This document shows, piece by piece, positions 1 through 8,828 of a stretch of DNA of 64,000 bases. How positions within the stretch are numbered: the first letter of the stretch is position 1; every line of letters starts with the position of its first letter. The translations under genes were made by a program, and so were the position numbers. The stretch covers positions 248,001-312,000 of the forward strand of contig NZ_FOHQ01000002.1 in NCBI RefSeq assembly GCF_900111645.1, read 5' to 3'. This DNA is from Methanococcoides vulcani. Its GTDB lineage: Archaea; Halobacteriota; Methanosarcinia; Methanosarcinales; Methanosarcinaceae. Below the pieces are notes generated by a model, which worked only from the letters and a program-made list of their open reading frames with translations, ran no database searches and had not been told where the DNA came from.

Positions 1-270
1 TTTTTCACGGGCATCGCGTATGATCTTGTCGTATTCATCAACAAGTTCATCGTTAAGTTCTGCAAAAGGATCGCGTCTTTGTCCGGTCTTTTTAGGGACA
101 TCTCTTCTTATTTGGGGAGATACTGGTGATATCTTCCTGGATACGGGTGAGCGAGCTTTTACTGCAGTTCCATACTGTGAGCATTTGCTGCACACTTTAA
201 GCTGGCTTCCGTCAATTGTGACTTCTACTGCCTGTCCTTTGATCTCTGTGCCACATATTTCGCATTGCAT
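1..270 (-). CDS. MBF1-type multiprotein bridging factor, N-terminal part (runs off the window)
   Basis: The reverse strand reads from an ATG at 270 to the window edge without a stop, giving the first 90 residues. The start has a zinc-ribbon pattern, with CxxC pairs at residues 3/6 and 27/30, followed by a basic, proline-rich linker. This is the N-terminal layout of archaeal multiprotein bridging factor 1, a transcription coactivator whose C-terminal helix-turn-helix would lie outside the window. It is transcribed away from the PAN gene across an 83-bp gap. The family assignment rests on the zinc ribbon plus linker only, because the Xre-type domain cannot be seen. Confidence 0.8.
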   Translation of the reverse strand, partial: MQCEICGTEIKGQAVEVTIDGSQLKVCSKCSQYGTAVKARSPVSRKISPVSPQIRRDVPKKTGQRRDPFAELNDELVDEYDKIIRDAREK

Positions 271-353
271 CTGGTATCATCTCTTAAAGGCTCTTTGCAT
301 TGCTCTTTACGAAAGGGCTATATATCGTCTCTACTTAAATATTATTCGGGACT
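271..353. promoter_or_regulatory. Divergent promoter region between MBF1 and PAN
   Basis: An AT-rich TATATATC element at about 319-326 lies roughly 30 bp before the PAN start codon, so PAN is probably transcribed with almost no leader. The same element is the only good TATA-like sequence for the leftward MBF1 gene, which has a GAGATGAT stretch before its ATG. Assignment is by eye from the archaeal TATA consensus. Confidence 0.4.
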
Positions 354-1637
354 ATGAGCGAAACAATTGATGATGAACCAAGAAACGATAACTACGGCTT
401 CCATAGTATTGGTAATAATGCCGGGGATCTCGTTTCCGGAAGTGACGAGGACTTTTCTAAATATCTGCTGGATCGAATGAAGCAGCTGGAGTCTCGCAAC
501 ACGCTCCTTAAAGAGCAATGTGGGCAGATGGAGTCTGAAAAGCGCTTTATGGAATCCCAGAAGCTCAAGTATGAGCGTGAGTCTCACAGGCTCCAAACGG
601 AGCTGGATCAGTTGAAATCCGTGCCTCTGGTAGTTGCAAATGTGGTTGATGTTTTTGATGATGACAAGGTTCTGATCAGAAGCAGCACCGGTCCGCAATT
701 CCTTGTAAAGGCGTCTCTGGAACTTGATAAGGATATGCTGGCTCCCGGTGCCAGGGTGGCTTTGAACCAGCAGACATTAGCCGTCGTTGAGATCATTCCT
801 GAATCAGATGAGCCGGTTGTATCTGCTATGGAAGTGATCGACTCTCAGGAGGTCGATTATTCCCAGATAGGTGGGCTCGATGATCAGATAAGGGAGATCA
901 GTGAATCAGTTGAACTCCCTCTCACAAGGCCGGAATCCTTTGTGCGCATAGGCATCTCCCCGCCGAAAGGGGTAATGCTTTATGGTCCTCCCGGAACCGG
1001 GAAGACGCTGCTTGCCAAAGCTGTGGCACACAGGACGCATGCTACCTTCATAAGGGTGGTCGGTTCTGAACTTGTACAGAAATACATAGGCGATGGTGCA
1101 AAACTTGTGCGCGATATCTTTGAGATGGCAAGAAAGAAAGCACCTGCGATCATATTTATCGATGAGCTGGATGCAATTGCTGCTACGCGTTTGAACGATA
1201 CCAATGGTGCGGACCGTGAGGTACAGCGAACTCTCATGCAGTTGCTTGCCGAGATGGACGGTTTTGATAACAGGGGCGATGTTCGCATAATAGCCGCAAC
1301 CAACCGTCCGGATGTGCTTGATCCGGCAATAATCCGCCCGGGAAGGTTCGACCGTGTGATCGAGATCTCTCTTCCTGATCAGATCGGTCGTGAGACTATA
1401 TTCCGCATTCATACTGACCGGCTTTCAATTGATGACGATGTTGATCATGCGAAGCTGGCCAAACTCACTGAAGGTGCAAGTGGTGCGGATATAGGAGCTA
1501 TTGTTATGGAGGCCGGTATGTTCGCGGTTCGCCAGAACAATGACAGTATCAGTATGTCTAACCTGCTTGAAGCCGTGGACAAGGTCATGTCATCACCGGA
1601 TGTCATAACTGACCAGTCCCTTCAGATGTTCTCATAA
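354..1637 (+). CDS. pan: Proteasome-activating nucleotidase PAN (AAA+ ATPase)
   Basis: A 427-residue hexameric ATPase that unfolds proteins and feeds them into the archaeal 20S proteasome. The N-terminus is charged and heptad-like at about residues 30-85 (coiled coil), followed by an OB-like segment. The AAA+ module then has Walker A GPPGTGKT at 211-218, Walker B with DELD near 270, the second-region-of-homology arginines and the AAA lid. Length is typical of the family. The C-terminus, which docks into the proteasome and normally ends hydrophobic-Tyr-X, here ends M-F-S, so Phe replaces Tyr. DUF99 follows 18 bp downstream and may be co-transcribed. Confidence 0.95.
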   Translation: MSETIDDEPRNDNYGFHSIGNNAGDLVSGSDEDFSKYLLDRMKQLESRNTLLKEQCGQMESEKRFMESQKLKYERESHRLQTELDQLKSVPLVVANVVDVFDDDKVLIRSSTGPQFLVKASLELDKDMLAPGARVALNQQTLAVVEIIPESDEPVVSAMEVIDSQEVDYSQIGGLDDQIREISESVELPLTRPESFVRIGISPPKGVMLYGPPGTGKTLLAKAVAHRTHATFIRVVGSELVQKYIGDGAKLVRDIFEMARKKAPAIIFIDELDAIAATRLNDTNGADREVQRTLMQLLAEMDGFDNRGDVRIIAATNRPDVLDPAIIRPGRFDRVIEISLPDQIGRETIFRIHTDRLSIDDDVDHAKLAKLTEGASGADIGAIVMEAGMFAVRQNNDSISMSNLLEAVDKVMSSPDVITDQSLQMFS

Positions 1638-1655
1638 CACTTTCAGATCGGTCGT

Positions 1656-2246
1656 GTGAGCTTGGTTTTTCATATCAAACCGGAGATAAGGATCCTTGGT
1701 ATCGATGATTCTGCACTGATACGTGACAACATACTGATAGTCGGGGCTTTCTTCCGGGGCGGTCAGTGGCTGGATGGGGTGATGCGTTCTGAGGTCACCC
1801 GGGACGGGATGGATGCTACTGACAGGATCGTGGGAATGGTAACTTCAAGCAAGCATTATGATCAGATAAGGGTCATTATGCTGGATGGGGTTACATACGG
1901 TGGTTTCAATCCGGTGGATATTGTAAGGTTGAACGAGGAAACCGGCATCCCTGTTATTGTCCTTATGCGTGAGATCCCGGATCTTGAAAAAATAAAAAGT
2001 GCACTGTGTCATCTGCCGGATGCCGATAAGCGATTGCAGATGATGATGCGCGCAGGGCGTGTCATTAGGACAATATCAAAGGACCCCTCGAATCCTGTTT
2101 TCATTCAGTGTGCAGGCATTGAACCCTGCCTGGCATGCGATATAGTCCGGCTGTCTTCCACAAGGGGAAACATTCCCGAACCTTTACGTGTCGCTCACAT
2201 GATCGCCACAGGCATCATCTGTGGTGAATCAAGGGGGAAGGCCTGA
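1656..2246 (+). CDS. DUF99 / UPF0215 family protein
   Basis: A 196-residue protein with the DUF99 signature: an N-terminal GIDDS acidic motif and an internal strand ending in LDGVTYGGFN. The family is known to be related in fold to endonuclease V, but its function is not established. The start is a GTG at 1656, and no ATG is available before the conserved GIDDS region. It lies 18 bp after PAN on the same strand, so the two may form a short operon. The next gene converges on it with a 3-bp gap. Confidence 0.85.
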   Translation: MSLVFHIKPEIRILGIDDSALIRDNILIVGAFFRGGQWLDGVMRSEVTRDGMDATDRIVGMVTSSKHYDQIRVIMLDGVTYGGFNPVDIVRLNEETGIPVIVLMREIPDLEKIKSALCHLPDADKRLQMMMRAGRVIRTISKDPSNPVFIQCAGIEPCLACDIVRLSSTRGNIPEPLRVAHMIATGIICGESRGKA

Positions 2247-2249
2247 TGA

Positions 2250-3593
2250 TCAGACCTTGCATTTCTCGACCAGTTCCACACCTTCGTTCATAAGCTCTTC
2301 AGCTCTTTCCTTTGTTTTTGCTTCCGCGAATATACGGATTATGGGTTCGGTTCCGGATGGTCTGATAAGCATCCATCCATCCTCGTGCCAGACCTTGACG
2401 CCATCGGTTGTATCAACTTCGTATTTTCCACCCATAACGTGTTCCTTGATGCTCTCCATGGCTGCCTGAAGTTCACTGCAGCGGATCTTTGTCTTGGAAT
2501 TGAAATATTCAGGAACGCTTTTCACAAGGGATGATAATGTTTTTCCGGATGCCATGATCTCAAGCAGCTTTGCAGATGCCATGGCGCCGTCGCGGCAGTA
2601 CTGGTGCTCCGGGAAGATAAGTCCGCCATTGCCCTCTCCTCCAAAGACTGCACCTGTTTCCATCATCTTTCTTGCCACATTGATGGAACCGACGGCTGTC
2701 CAGTGAAGCTCGACCTCTGCTTCTTCAGCAACGTCCAGCATCCGCTGGGAAGAGCTTACAGGTGTAACGATAGGACCTTTGTTATTTTCCAGGATGTATT
2801 TTGCCATCATGGAAAGGAGTATCTCCTCATCAATGAAATCTCCGTTCTCATCGAAGAAAACTGCCCTGTCAGCATCTCCGTCCTGTGCGACACCCATGTC
2901 TGCACCACTGCTCTTTACGATGTCTGCAAGCTCTGTCAGGACATCAGGGGTAGGTTCAGGGTTGCGCCATGGGAACGTCCCGTCGATCTGTGCATTAAGT
3001 GTGATGACCTCACAGCCAAGTCTCCTGAGCAGGAATGGTAATGTGAGAGAGCCGGCACCGCAACCAGTATCCACAACGACCTTGAATCGTTTTTCCCGTA
3101 TATTTTCAGCATTCACTGAATTGATGACGCCGTTGATGTAGTACTCGTTGGCATTGTTGTCTATGTGGAAGTTGCCTGTCCTGTCCCAGTTTGCGGTGGA
3201 GAACTCCTTTGACATGTAGATCCTTTCGACAACTTTCTCTCCTTCCCGTGAGAACTCGCTTCCGTCTCCTGCAACCAGTTTTATCCCGTTGTACTCTCTG
3301 GGGTTGTGGGATGCGGTAACTCCGATCCCTGCATCAGCATGGTCCCTTACATAGTATTGTATTGCAGGTATTGGTGCAGTACCTATGTCTATGACAGTCA
3401 CTCCTGTGGAAAGTGCTCCTGCGATAGATGCAGACTTAAGCATCTCTCCGGATATTCTTGTATCGCGGCCGATAGCGATAATGCCCTTTGAGCCCATATA
3501 GGTCCCAAGGCTTTTTGCAACATCTATTGCAAGCTGCGGTGTGATGTATTCATTGGCAATGCCCCTTACTCCGTTTGTACCGAAAAATGCCAT
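2250..3593 (-). CDS. glmM: Archaeal phosphoglucosamine mutase / phosphomannomutase family enzyme
   Basis: A 447-residue alpha-D-phosphohexomutase. The four domains are marked by the N-terminal FGTNGVRG, the catalytic phosphoserine loop TASHNP (Ser95), the metal loop DGDADR near residue 235, the sugar-binding GEGNGG and the C-terminal phosphate loop RPSGTEP. It interconverts 1- and 6-phosphates of hexoses; the archaeal branch with this layout is usually assigned to glucosamine phosphate for UDP-sugar synthesis, which supports surface glycans. Substrate cannot be fixed from sequence alone. It is a single-gene unit, divergent from SRP19. Confidence 0.88.
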   Translation of the reverse strand: MAFFGTNGVRGIANEYITPQLAIDVAKSLGTYMGSKGIIAIGRDTRISGEMLKSASIAGALSTGVTVIDIGTAPIPAIQYYVRDHADAGIGVTASHNPREYNGIKLVAGDGSEFSREGEKVVERIYMSKEFSTANWDRTGNFHIDNNANEYYINGVINSVNAENIREKRFKVVVDTGCGAGSLTLPFLLRRLGCEVITLNAQIDGTFPWRNPEPTPDVLTELADIVKSSGADMGVAQDGDADRAVFFDENGDFIDEEILLSMMAKYILENNKGPIVTPVSSSQRMLDVAEEAEVELHWTAVGSINVARKMMETGAVFGGEGNGGLIFPEHQYCRDGAMASAKLLEIMASGKTLSSLVKSVPEYFNSKTKIRCSELQAAMESIKEHVMGGKYEVDTTDGVKVWHEDGWMLIRPSGTEPIIRIFAEAKTKERAEELMNEGVELVEKCKV

Positions 3594-3670
3594 TTAATAT
3601 CTCCTTTTTACAATTGCTTGCATATGGGTTCTGACACTATTTTATATTTTTGAGATGACATTTGACCAAG

Positions 3671-3680
3671 TTTAAATTAT
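3671..3680 (+). promoter_or_regulatory. TATA box of the SRP19 gene
   Basis: TTTAAATTAT is the strongest TATA-like element before the gene. Its centre is 27 bp before the ATG at 3702, the usual TATA-to-start-site distance. This favours initiation at 3702-3708 over the ATG at 3681. A second AT-rich stretch at about 3641-3649 could serve an earlier start. Confidence 0.45.
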
Positions 3681-3701
3681 ATGAGTTCTAATCTATGGCA
3701 C

Positions 3702-3995
3702 ATGATGATGCGTGACAAAGGGAAACTGGTTATCTGGCCGGCAAACCTGGACCGATCCAGGTCCAGAAAAGGTGGCAGGATCATCTCCAGGAAAAGTTCT
3801 GTGGAGAAACCCGATCTCAGAGAACTCTCGAAAGCTGCTGAGAAGCTGAACCTGCACCCTGAAGTAGAAGCCGATAAAAAATATCCTCGTTCATGGTGGG
3901 AAGGAAGCGGTCGTATACTGGTTGATAATGAAGAGCCAAAGACCATGGTTGCGAGAAAGATCGCAAAATCAATTAAGGAAGCACGTGGCGGCTGA
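3702..3995 (+). CDS. srp19: Signal recognition particle 19 kDa protein SRP19
   Basis: The protein of about 97 residues has the SRP19 fold signature: an N-terminal DKGK-VIWPANLD strand, a basic SRSRKGGR loop that contacts SRP RNA, and a C-terminal SWWEGSGRILV strand. It binds 7S RNA and prepares it for SRP54 in co-translational targeting. The reading frame is open back to an ATG at 3681, but the TATA box at 3671-3680 would place the transcript start near 3702, and family members begin just before DKGK. Three consecutive ATG codons occur at 3702, 3705 and 3708, so the exact start is ambiguous. Confidence 0.9.
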   Translation: MMMRDKGKLVIWPANLDRSRSRKGGRIISRKSSVEKPDLRELSKAAEKLNLHPEVEADKKYPRSWWEGSGRILVDNEEPKTMVARKIAKSIKEARGG

Positions 3996-3996
3996 A

Positions 3997-4019
3997 GTCG
4001 GATCATTATTTTATCCGAC
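3997..4019 (+). terminator. Stem-loop terminator after SRP19
   Basis: GTCGGAT (3997-4003) and ATCCGAC (4013-4019) form a perfect 7-bp stem 2 bp after the SRP19 stop codon. A T-rich run follows, so this is probably the SRP19 transcript end. Confidence 0.6.
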
Positions 4020-4043
4020 ATTTGTTTTATCAGTTCTTTAATT

Positions 4044-4136
4044 AAGTAGACTTAACTAAGTGAACTTAAACTAAGTGTAATGTGAATACTAAGACTAAGG
4101 TCAAAAAGGCGACCGTAAAAGCTATCTTGGTCTTAG
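4044..4136. repeat. Short 15-bp iterations followed by an 11-bp hairpin
   Basis: AACTAAGTG occurs at 4054-4062 and again at 4069-4077 (period 15), with related TAAG-containing units on both sides. Next, 4089-4099 pairs with 4126-4136 over 11 bp with a single G-U pair. A smaller GGTC/GACC stem at 4099-4102 and 4111-4114 lies inside it. The stretch is between the convergent SRP19 and Sec61-beta genes. It may contain the Sec61-beta terminator or a small RNA; the sequence does not decide. Confidence 0.4.
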
Positions 4137-4171
4137 ATTGAATAAGCTCAAAATAAAAAGTGTGAATTAGG

Positions 4172-4345
4172 TTATGGCCAGAGGCCAAAACCTGCACTTA
4201 ATGCAAGAATAACAATTCCACAGAGTGCTCCAAAGAGCATAACTGTTTTTGGTTGCAGGTGAATTGCTCTTTTATCCGCATCATAGTATCTCATGAGACC
4301 TGCAGATGACATAAGCCCACTTCCGCTAGATTTTTGTTTAGCCAT
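4172..4345 (-). CDS. secG: Sec61-beta / SecG preprotein translocase subunit
   Basis: A 57-residue protein with a Ser/Gly/Lys-rich N-terminus, the conserved GLMRYYDAD motif at about 16-24, and one C-terminal membrane segment at about 35-54 ending in GLWP. This is the compact archaeal Sec61-beta layout, the third subunit of the SecYE translocon. The ATG at 4345 has a GGAG ribosome site about 7 bases upstream. It lies 42 bp after MtnA on the same strand, but the AT-rich gap resembles a promoter of its own. Confidence 0.92.
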   Translation of the reverse strand: MAKQKSSGSGLMSSAGLMRYYDADKRAIHLQPKTVMLFGALCGIVILALSAGFGLWP

Positions 4346-4387
4346 ATTCTCTCCAATTGTTTTTTAAATTTTTAAACTTTGTGGCTG

Positions 4388-5407
4388 TTACATTATTACT
4401 TCATCCAGCAGGAAAGGTGGCTGGAATATTCCTTTTTCAGTAACTATCGCGGTAATGTTCTCCATTGGAGTGGTGTCAAATGCCGGATTGTACACCCTGA
4501 CATTCGCCGGAGCTATCTGTTCACCAGCCATATAGCGAAGTTCATCTCCATCCCTTTCTTCGATCTTCACTGTCTCCTCCCATCCATTAGGGTCGAATGT
4601 GGAGACCGGTGCTGCAACAAAGAATGGGATCTCATGTTCCCTTGCAAGCACTGAATGGGTGTAAGTCCCGATCTTGTTGAAAACAACGTCCTGCGTGACC
4701 CTGTCTGCACCCACTATTACTTTGTCGACCATGCCGTTCTTCATCACATGACCGGACATTGAATCTGTGATAAGTGTGACCGGGATGTTGTCTTGCATAA
4801 GTTCCCATGTAGTGATGCGACCTCCCTGGTTCAATGGGCGTGTCTCGCAGGCAATTACCTCTATCTCCTTTCCCTTTTCCACTGCAGACCGGATCACTCC
4901 CAGTGCTGTGCCCCAGTCCACACATGCCATCCTGCCGGCATTGCAGTGTGTCATCACCCTGTCGCCATCTTCAAGCAGCTTGTGGCCGTGCTTGCCGATC
5001 GACTTGTTGACCTTCACATCCTCATCTGCAATTCTTATTGCCTCGGATATCACAATGTCCTGGATGCTGTCAAGGTCATAGGCATCTTCTGTGGCTTTTA
5101 GTACCCTGTTCACAGCCCATGCAAGGTTCACAGCTGTAGGCCGTGTTGCCTTGAGGGTGTCAGCAGCGACCTTCAGGTCCTTGAGCAGCGTTTCCATGGA
5201 AGTCGCACTGCTGAGAGTAACTGCAAGCGCCATTCCAAATCCGCCTGCTGCTGCGAGTGCAGGAGCACCCCTGACCCTCAGTGACCTGATAGCTTCACAA
5301 ATGGAGGCAAGGTTATCGCATTCAATGATCTTGAGCTCTTTTGGTAGGTATGTCTGGTCTACCAGTGTGATATTTTTGGATTCATCATTCCAGTCTATTG
5401 TTCTCAT
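4388..5407 (-). CDS. mtnA: S-methyl-5-thioribose-1-phosphate isomerase-type sugar isomerase (eIF2B-like fold)
   Basis: This 339-residue member of the eIF2B-alpha-like isomerases has the SLRVRGAPAL N-terminal motif, the catalytic cysteine loop HCNAGRMACVDWG and the acid loop GADRV. Methanogen homologues isomerise methylthioribose-1-phosphate or 5-deoxyribose-1-phosphate, recycling the carbon skeleton of spent S-adenosylmethionine; the aIF2B branch is an older, less specific label. I start at the ATG at 5407, which gives the family N-terminus MRTIDW; the frame continues to a TTG at 5458 without conserved sequence. It is divergent from the HD-domain gene. Confidence 0.87.
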   Translation of the reverse strand: MRTIDWNDESKNITLVDQTYLPKELKIIECDNLASICEAIRSLRVRGAPALAAAGGFGMALAVTLSSATSMETLLKDLKVAADTLKATRPTAVNLAWAVNRVLKATEDAYDLDSIQDIVISEAIRIADEDVKVNKSIGKHGHKLLEDGDRVMTHCNAGRMACVDWGTALGVIRSAVEKGKEIEVIACETRPLNQGGRITTWELMQDNIPVTLITDSMSGHVMKNGMVDKVIVGADRVTQDVVFNKIGTYTHSVLAREHEIPFFVAAPVSTFDPNGWEETVKIEERDGDELRYMAGEQIAPANVRVYNPAFDTTPMENITAIVTEKGIFQPPFLLDEVIM

Positions 5408-5467
5408 GTGGACCACTTCATGACCTCTAATGGCACTTCCGGATAAAAAAGTATTCAATCTGTTCTT

Positions 5468-5530
5468 CCACTAAAGTGGTCGTTGAAGTGGTAGTATTTT
5501 TTGTGATCATCCTACATTCTTTTTATATAT
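5468..5530 (+). promoter_or_regulatory. Promoter of the HD-domain gene with an upstream palindrome
   Basis: TTTTATATAT at 5521-5530 is centred 27 bp before the ATG at 5553, so the HD gene is probably leaderless. A palindrome, CCACT-AA-AGTGG at 5468-5479, lies upstream, and its half-site AGTGGT recurs at 5487-5492. This could be an operator in the mtnA/HD divergent region, but no regulator is indicated. Confidence 0.4.
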
Positions 5531-5552
5531 TGTCTTTCCATATTATTGTCTG

Positions 5553-7403
5553 ATGACAAAACCCAGGGTGGTCCATGATCCTGTTCACGGAACTATCATT
5601 CTATCCGAACTTGAACAGCTTCTGATCGATACCCCGCAGTTCCAGAGACTTCGCGGCATACAGCAACTAGGTCTTGCAGATGTCGTATTTCCCGGTGCTA
5701 ACCATACACGCTTTGAACACAGTGTTGGTACCATGCACACAGCATCCCTTTTAGGTAATTATCTTGAACTTGGGGACGAGTCTGTACTGAAACTGAGGCT
5801 TGCAGGTCTTCTCCATGATGTTGGGCATTCTGCCTTTTCACATGCTGTGGAAAGTGTCCTCAAAAGAGACCCTGAGATCAGACCGAAAGTGAACGGCAAA
5901 GGCTTCCTTACACATGAGGCTTTCACAAAACACATTGTTTCAGAGGTCCTGCCGGGAATATCTGTGATTTCCCGATGGGTAAACGATGAGCTTGGCCAGG
6001 ACCCTTATGAATTCTTTTCCGAGATATCAAAGATCGCCACAGGTGATGTTTCCATTGAAAAACCGTACCTTTCACAATTGATGTCCGGTGATATCGATGC
6101 AGATAGGATCGACTTTTTGCTCAGGGATTCATATCATACGGGTGTATCTCTCGGGCTCATCGATCTTGATCAGATCATACAATGCCTTTGTATCAGGGAA
6201 AACAATGTGGTCCTTGGTGATCCGGAGGCAGGAAGTTTCGGTGAGGAAATGACACTTGCAGCAGCAGAGTCCATGCTTATTGCACGTTCCCATCATTACA
6301 CCGCTATCATACACCATCCACGTACCCAGTCTGTAAGAGTGATGCTCCTGAATGCCCTGGAAAGCACTCTGTCAAAGCTGAGGGGGCAGATGGGAGATGA
6401 AGCAGTAGCTGAAATGGTGGCAGAGTTCTTTACAAGTTACAATGATGCTGACCTGCTCGATCTAATCAGCAGGAATGGCGATGAGGCTGCAAGGAACCTG
6501 TTGCGTGATATCCGTGATGGCAGGATATATACTCCTGTGGCAAGGTTCAACCAGAAGACGCTTTCTCCCGGCACAAGGATGGCACTTTCCACGATCGCAC
6601 ATCATGGTGTGGCAACAAAGATGCTTGAGAGAGGGCTTGAGAAGGAATTAGGTGATGTGCTTGTGGACCTGAGCATTGCAACAGGTGTTCCAAAGACTGC
6701 CATGGTGATGGCAGGTGGTCATGAGAATTTCTTCTATGACGAATCTGCCCTTGCCAATGGGCTGGTACGTGCTATATCCAGGCAGATGTCCCTTACGGCT
6801 TTCACTCATCCCGATGCAGCTATAGGCTCAGAGCTGGCTTCTGCACACCAGAAGATGCGTGAGCTTGTGGATGACCTTTCCCCGAGGTTGCTGAACTTTA
6901 TAAGGGGTGACCAGTACCTGCCGATCGAAGGTCTTATTCTTCTTCTTTATGCTATCCACAAGTTGTTCGAGGTCGAAAAGGATGGTTTCATCTCAATTCC
7001 GCGTATCAGGAACATCACCTGGCTATATCGGAATGTAGCGCTTTTCAGGGAGGACAGCAGGTTAAAATACCTGTTCGACTATGATTTCCACACAAGATAC
7101 GGTTTCCCTTACAGCAACAAGGTATATGAGGACATCCAGTTGCTGGTAGCCATGGGTATTGTGGACGAGGACCTGCGTTACTTTGAGAAGGACGGACGTT
7201 TCAGGCAGCGTTATGAGTATGCGTTCACAGATGCAGGCATTCAGTATGCTGCTTCGATCGTTGATTCCTATGGGCGTGAGTTCGGGATGATAACCGAACA
7301 TCTTACAATGAACAAACATTCAATACCTCGCGATATTGTGACAATTCCTCTGGCAAGGTACCAAAGGGACAGGAAAAAAAGGACATCAGGTGCAAATAGA
7401 TGA
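5553..7403 (+). CDS. HD-domain phosphohydrolase (dNTPase / SAMHD1-like superfamily)
   Basis: A 616-residue protein opening with the DPVHGTI motif of the dGTPase/SAMHD1-like HD family. The metal-binding residues are visible as TRFEHSVG near residue 53 and HDVGHSAFSH near 88, and GDIDADRIDFLLRD supplies the later aspartate. About 300 residues beyond the HD core resemble no domain I recognise. The likely chemistry is phosphohydrolysis of nucleotides. Its stop overlaps the ATG of the tRNA methyltransferase by 4 bp (ATGA), so the two are translationally coupled. Confidence 0.85.
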   Translation: MTKPRVVHDPVHGTIILSELEQLLIDTPQFQRLRGIQQLGLADVVFPGANHTRFEHSVGTMHTASLLGNYLELGDESVLKLRLAGLLHDVGHSAFSHAVESVLKRDPEIRPKVNGKGFLTHEAFTKHIVSEVLPGISVISRWVNDELGQDPYEFFSEISKIATGDVSIEKPYLSQLMSGDIDADRIDFLLRDSYHTGVSLGLIDLDQIIQCLCIRENNVVLGDPEAGSFGEEMTLAAAESMLIARSHHYTAIIHHPRTQSVRVMLLNALESTLSKLRGQMGDEAVAEMVAEFFTSYNDADLLDLISRNGDEAARNLLRDIRDGRIYTPVARFNQKTLSPGTRMALSTIAHHGVATKMLERGLEKELGDVLVDLSIATGVPKTAMVMAGGHENFFYDESALANGLVRAISRQMSLTAFTHPDAAIGSELASAHQKMRELVDDLSPRLLNFIRGDQYLPIEGLILLLYAIHKLFEVEKDGFISIPRIRNITWLYRNVALFREDSRLKYLFDYDFHTRYGFPYSNKVYEDIQLLVAMGIVDEDLRYFEKDGRFRQRYEYAFTDAGIQYAASIVDSYGREFGMITEHLTMNKHSIPRDIVTIPLARYQRDRKKRTSGANR

Positions 7404-8152
7404 AATTAGGTGAAGTAGTGCTGTTAAAGACCAGCCACAGAGGAAAGATAAGGGAATTCATTACATCAGTATCTGATGATAAGTTCCACACGAACTTTGG
7501 TATTATCGAGATGTCGGAGCTTCTGGAAAAAGATGCAGGGGACACTGTGGTCTCCCACATGGGTCAGGAGTTCGTTATCCAGCTGCCAAGGATGCCGGAT
7601 TTCTTCAGGCATGCAAAGCGCACCGGCGCACCTATCATGCCCAAGGACATCGGTATGATACTGGGCTACACCGGCATCAACAAGAACGACGTTGTGCTTG
7701 ATGCGGGAACCGGGTCAGGTATCCTTGCCATGTATCTGGGTTCTATTGCAAAGAGGGTCCTGAGCTTTGAGATACGGGAGGACTTCGTTGATGTGGCCCG
7801 TGAGAATATCCGCCGTGCAGGTCTGGATAATGTGGAAGTTCGTTGTGGTAATATCGTTGATGAGGTAGGAGGCCTTGACGAGAAGTTCAATGCGGTGATC
7901 CTTGATACCATTGATTCGGCAAGTGTTGTGCCCCATGTTCCCTCGATACTGGCTCCCGGTGGTTTCCTTGTTACCTATTCTCCGTTCCTTGAGCAGACCG
8001 CGCAGATAAGAAAAGCGATAGATGAAGCTGATTTCTTCGAGGTAAGGACAATTGAGTGCATTGAGCGTGCAATGTCCTTCTCAGACCGCGGCACACGTCC
8101 TTCTACTTCAAGGGTCGGGCACACCGGTTATATTACCATTGCAAGAATGTAA
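7400..8152 (+). CDS. trmI: tRNA (adenine-N1)-methyltransferase, TrmI type
   Basis: The 250-residue protein has an N-terminal beta domain followed by a Rossmann methyltransferase. The SAM loop VLDAGTGSGIL is at about residues 98-109, and the acidic end of beta 2 (FEIRED) and motif IV DTID are both visible. The family methylates N1 of adenine 57/58 in the T-loop of archaeal tRNAs, which stabilises the fold. It overlaps the HD gene by 4 bp. The TDRGTRPS-like ending near the C-terminus matches TrmI proteins. It converges on radB with a 7-bp gap. Confidence 0.88.
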   Translation: MKLGEVVLLKTSHRGKIREFITSVSDDKFHTNFGIIEMSELLEKDAGDTVVSHMGQEFVIQLPRMPDFFRHAKRTGAPIMPKDIGMILGYTGINKNDVVLDAGTGSGILAMYLGSIAKRVLSFEIREDFVDVARENIRRAGLDNVEVRCGNIVDEVGGLDEKFNAVILDTIDSASVVPHVPSILAPGGFLVTYSPFLEQTAQIRKAIDEADFFEVRTIECIERAMSFSDRGTRPSTSRVGHTGYITIARM

Positions 8153-8159
8153 AAAGATA

Positions 8160-8828
8160 TTATCTGACACCATCTGCGGTTATGGTGAATTCGCAGGTGG
8201 TACCTTCGGGACGGGACCGATGTTTCCAGAGCTTTGCGCGGCGTCTGCCGGTACCTGTTCTCTCAAGCTGGACGATCGTCTTGGAGATGTGTTCAAGACC
8301 AGTACCTCCTATGGGTTTGAGCGTATTGGTATTGATATCTGAGTATACCTGGTTGGTTATTACAACTACAATGCCCCGTTTACGCGCAAGGCTGTGAAGG
8401 AATCCGATCTGGTTTGAGAGCTCCCTTCTTGTCCTTATGCTTGAATCGTCATCGTCCAGTTCGAAACGGTAGTATGCGGTGGCAGAATCCACTATGATAA
8501 GGCCGACATTCTCGGTGCTTATCTTTTCAGTTTCCCTTACTGCAGAATACTGCTCTTCAAAAGTATGGGGTTCGAAGATGATTATGTCCTGTGCGATCTC
8601 TTTGGCATTCTCTCCGGCTATTTGCCTGAACCTGTCTGCTGAGATCCCTTCTGTGTCAATGAAAATAGCCTTTTTTCCGTTCTTAACACATTCAACAGCA
8701 AGCTGGAGGCATATGTTCGTTTTTCCACTGCCTGCTTCTCCGAATATCTGGGTAACTACTCCTGCTTCGAATCCGCCTCCCAAAAGTTCATCTATGGGCT
8801 GGCAGCCTGATGCTAGCTGTTTGTTTAT
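8160..8828 (-). CDS. radB: DNA repair and recombination protein RadB, apparently starting at ATA
   Basis: RadB is the short archaeal RecA/RadA paralogue that lacks the N-terminal HhH domain. Walker A GEAGSGKT (30-37) and Walker B LIIVD (110-114) are present. The first ordinary start, a TTG at 8783, would begin inside the conserved LLGGGF motif and remove the family's N-terminal NKQLASGCQPIDEL strand. That strand is encoded upstream in frame and begins after an ATA codon (8828-8826). A GAGGTG Shine-Dalgarno at 8840-8835 is six bases from this ATA, and an in-frame TAG at 8834-8832 blocks longer ORFs. I therefore extend the gene to 8828 (222 residues). Confidence 0.85.
   Translation of the reverse strand: MNKQLASGCQPIDELLGGGFEAGVVTQIFGEAGSGKTNICLQLAVECVKNGKKAIFIDTEGISADRFRQIAGENAKEIAQDIIIFEPHTFEEQYSAVRETEKISTENVGLIIVDSATAYYRFELDDDDSSIRTRRELSNQIGFLHSLARKRGIVVVITNQVYSDINTNTLKPIGGTGLEHISKTIVQLERTGTGRRRAKLWKHRSRPEGTTCEFTITADGVR

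Noticed and set aside
906-1412. A 168-codon open frame on the minus strand inside PAN
   Set aside because: It is antisense to the AAA+ core, has no ribosome site and no protein-like pattern; PAN motifs occupy the other strand.
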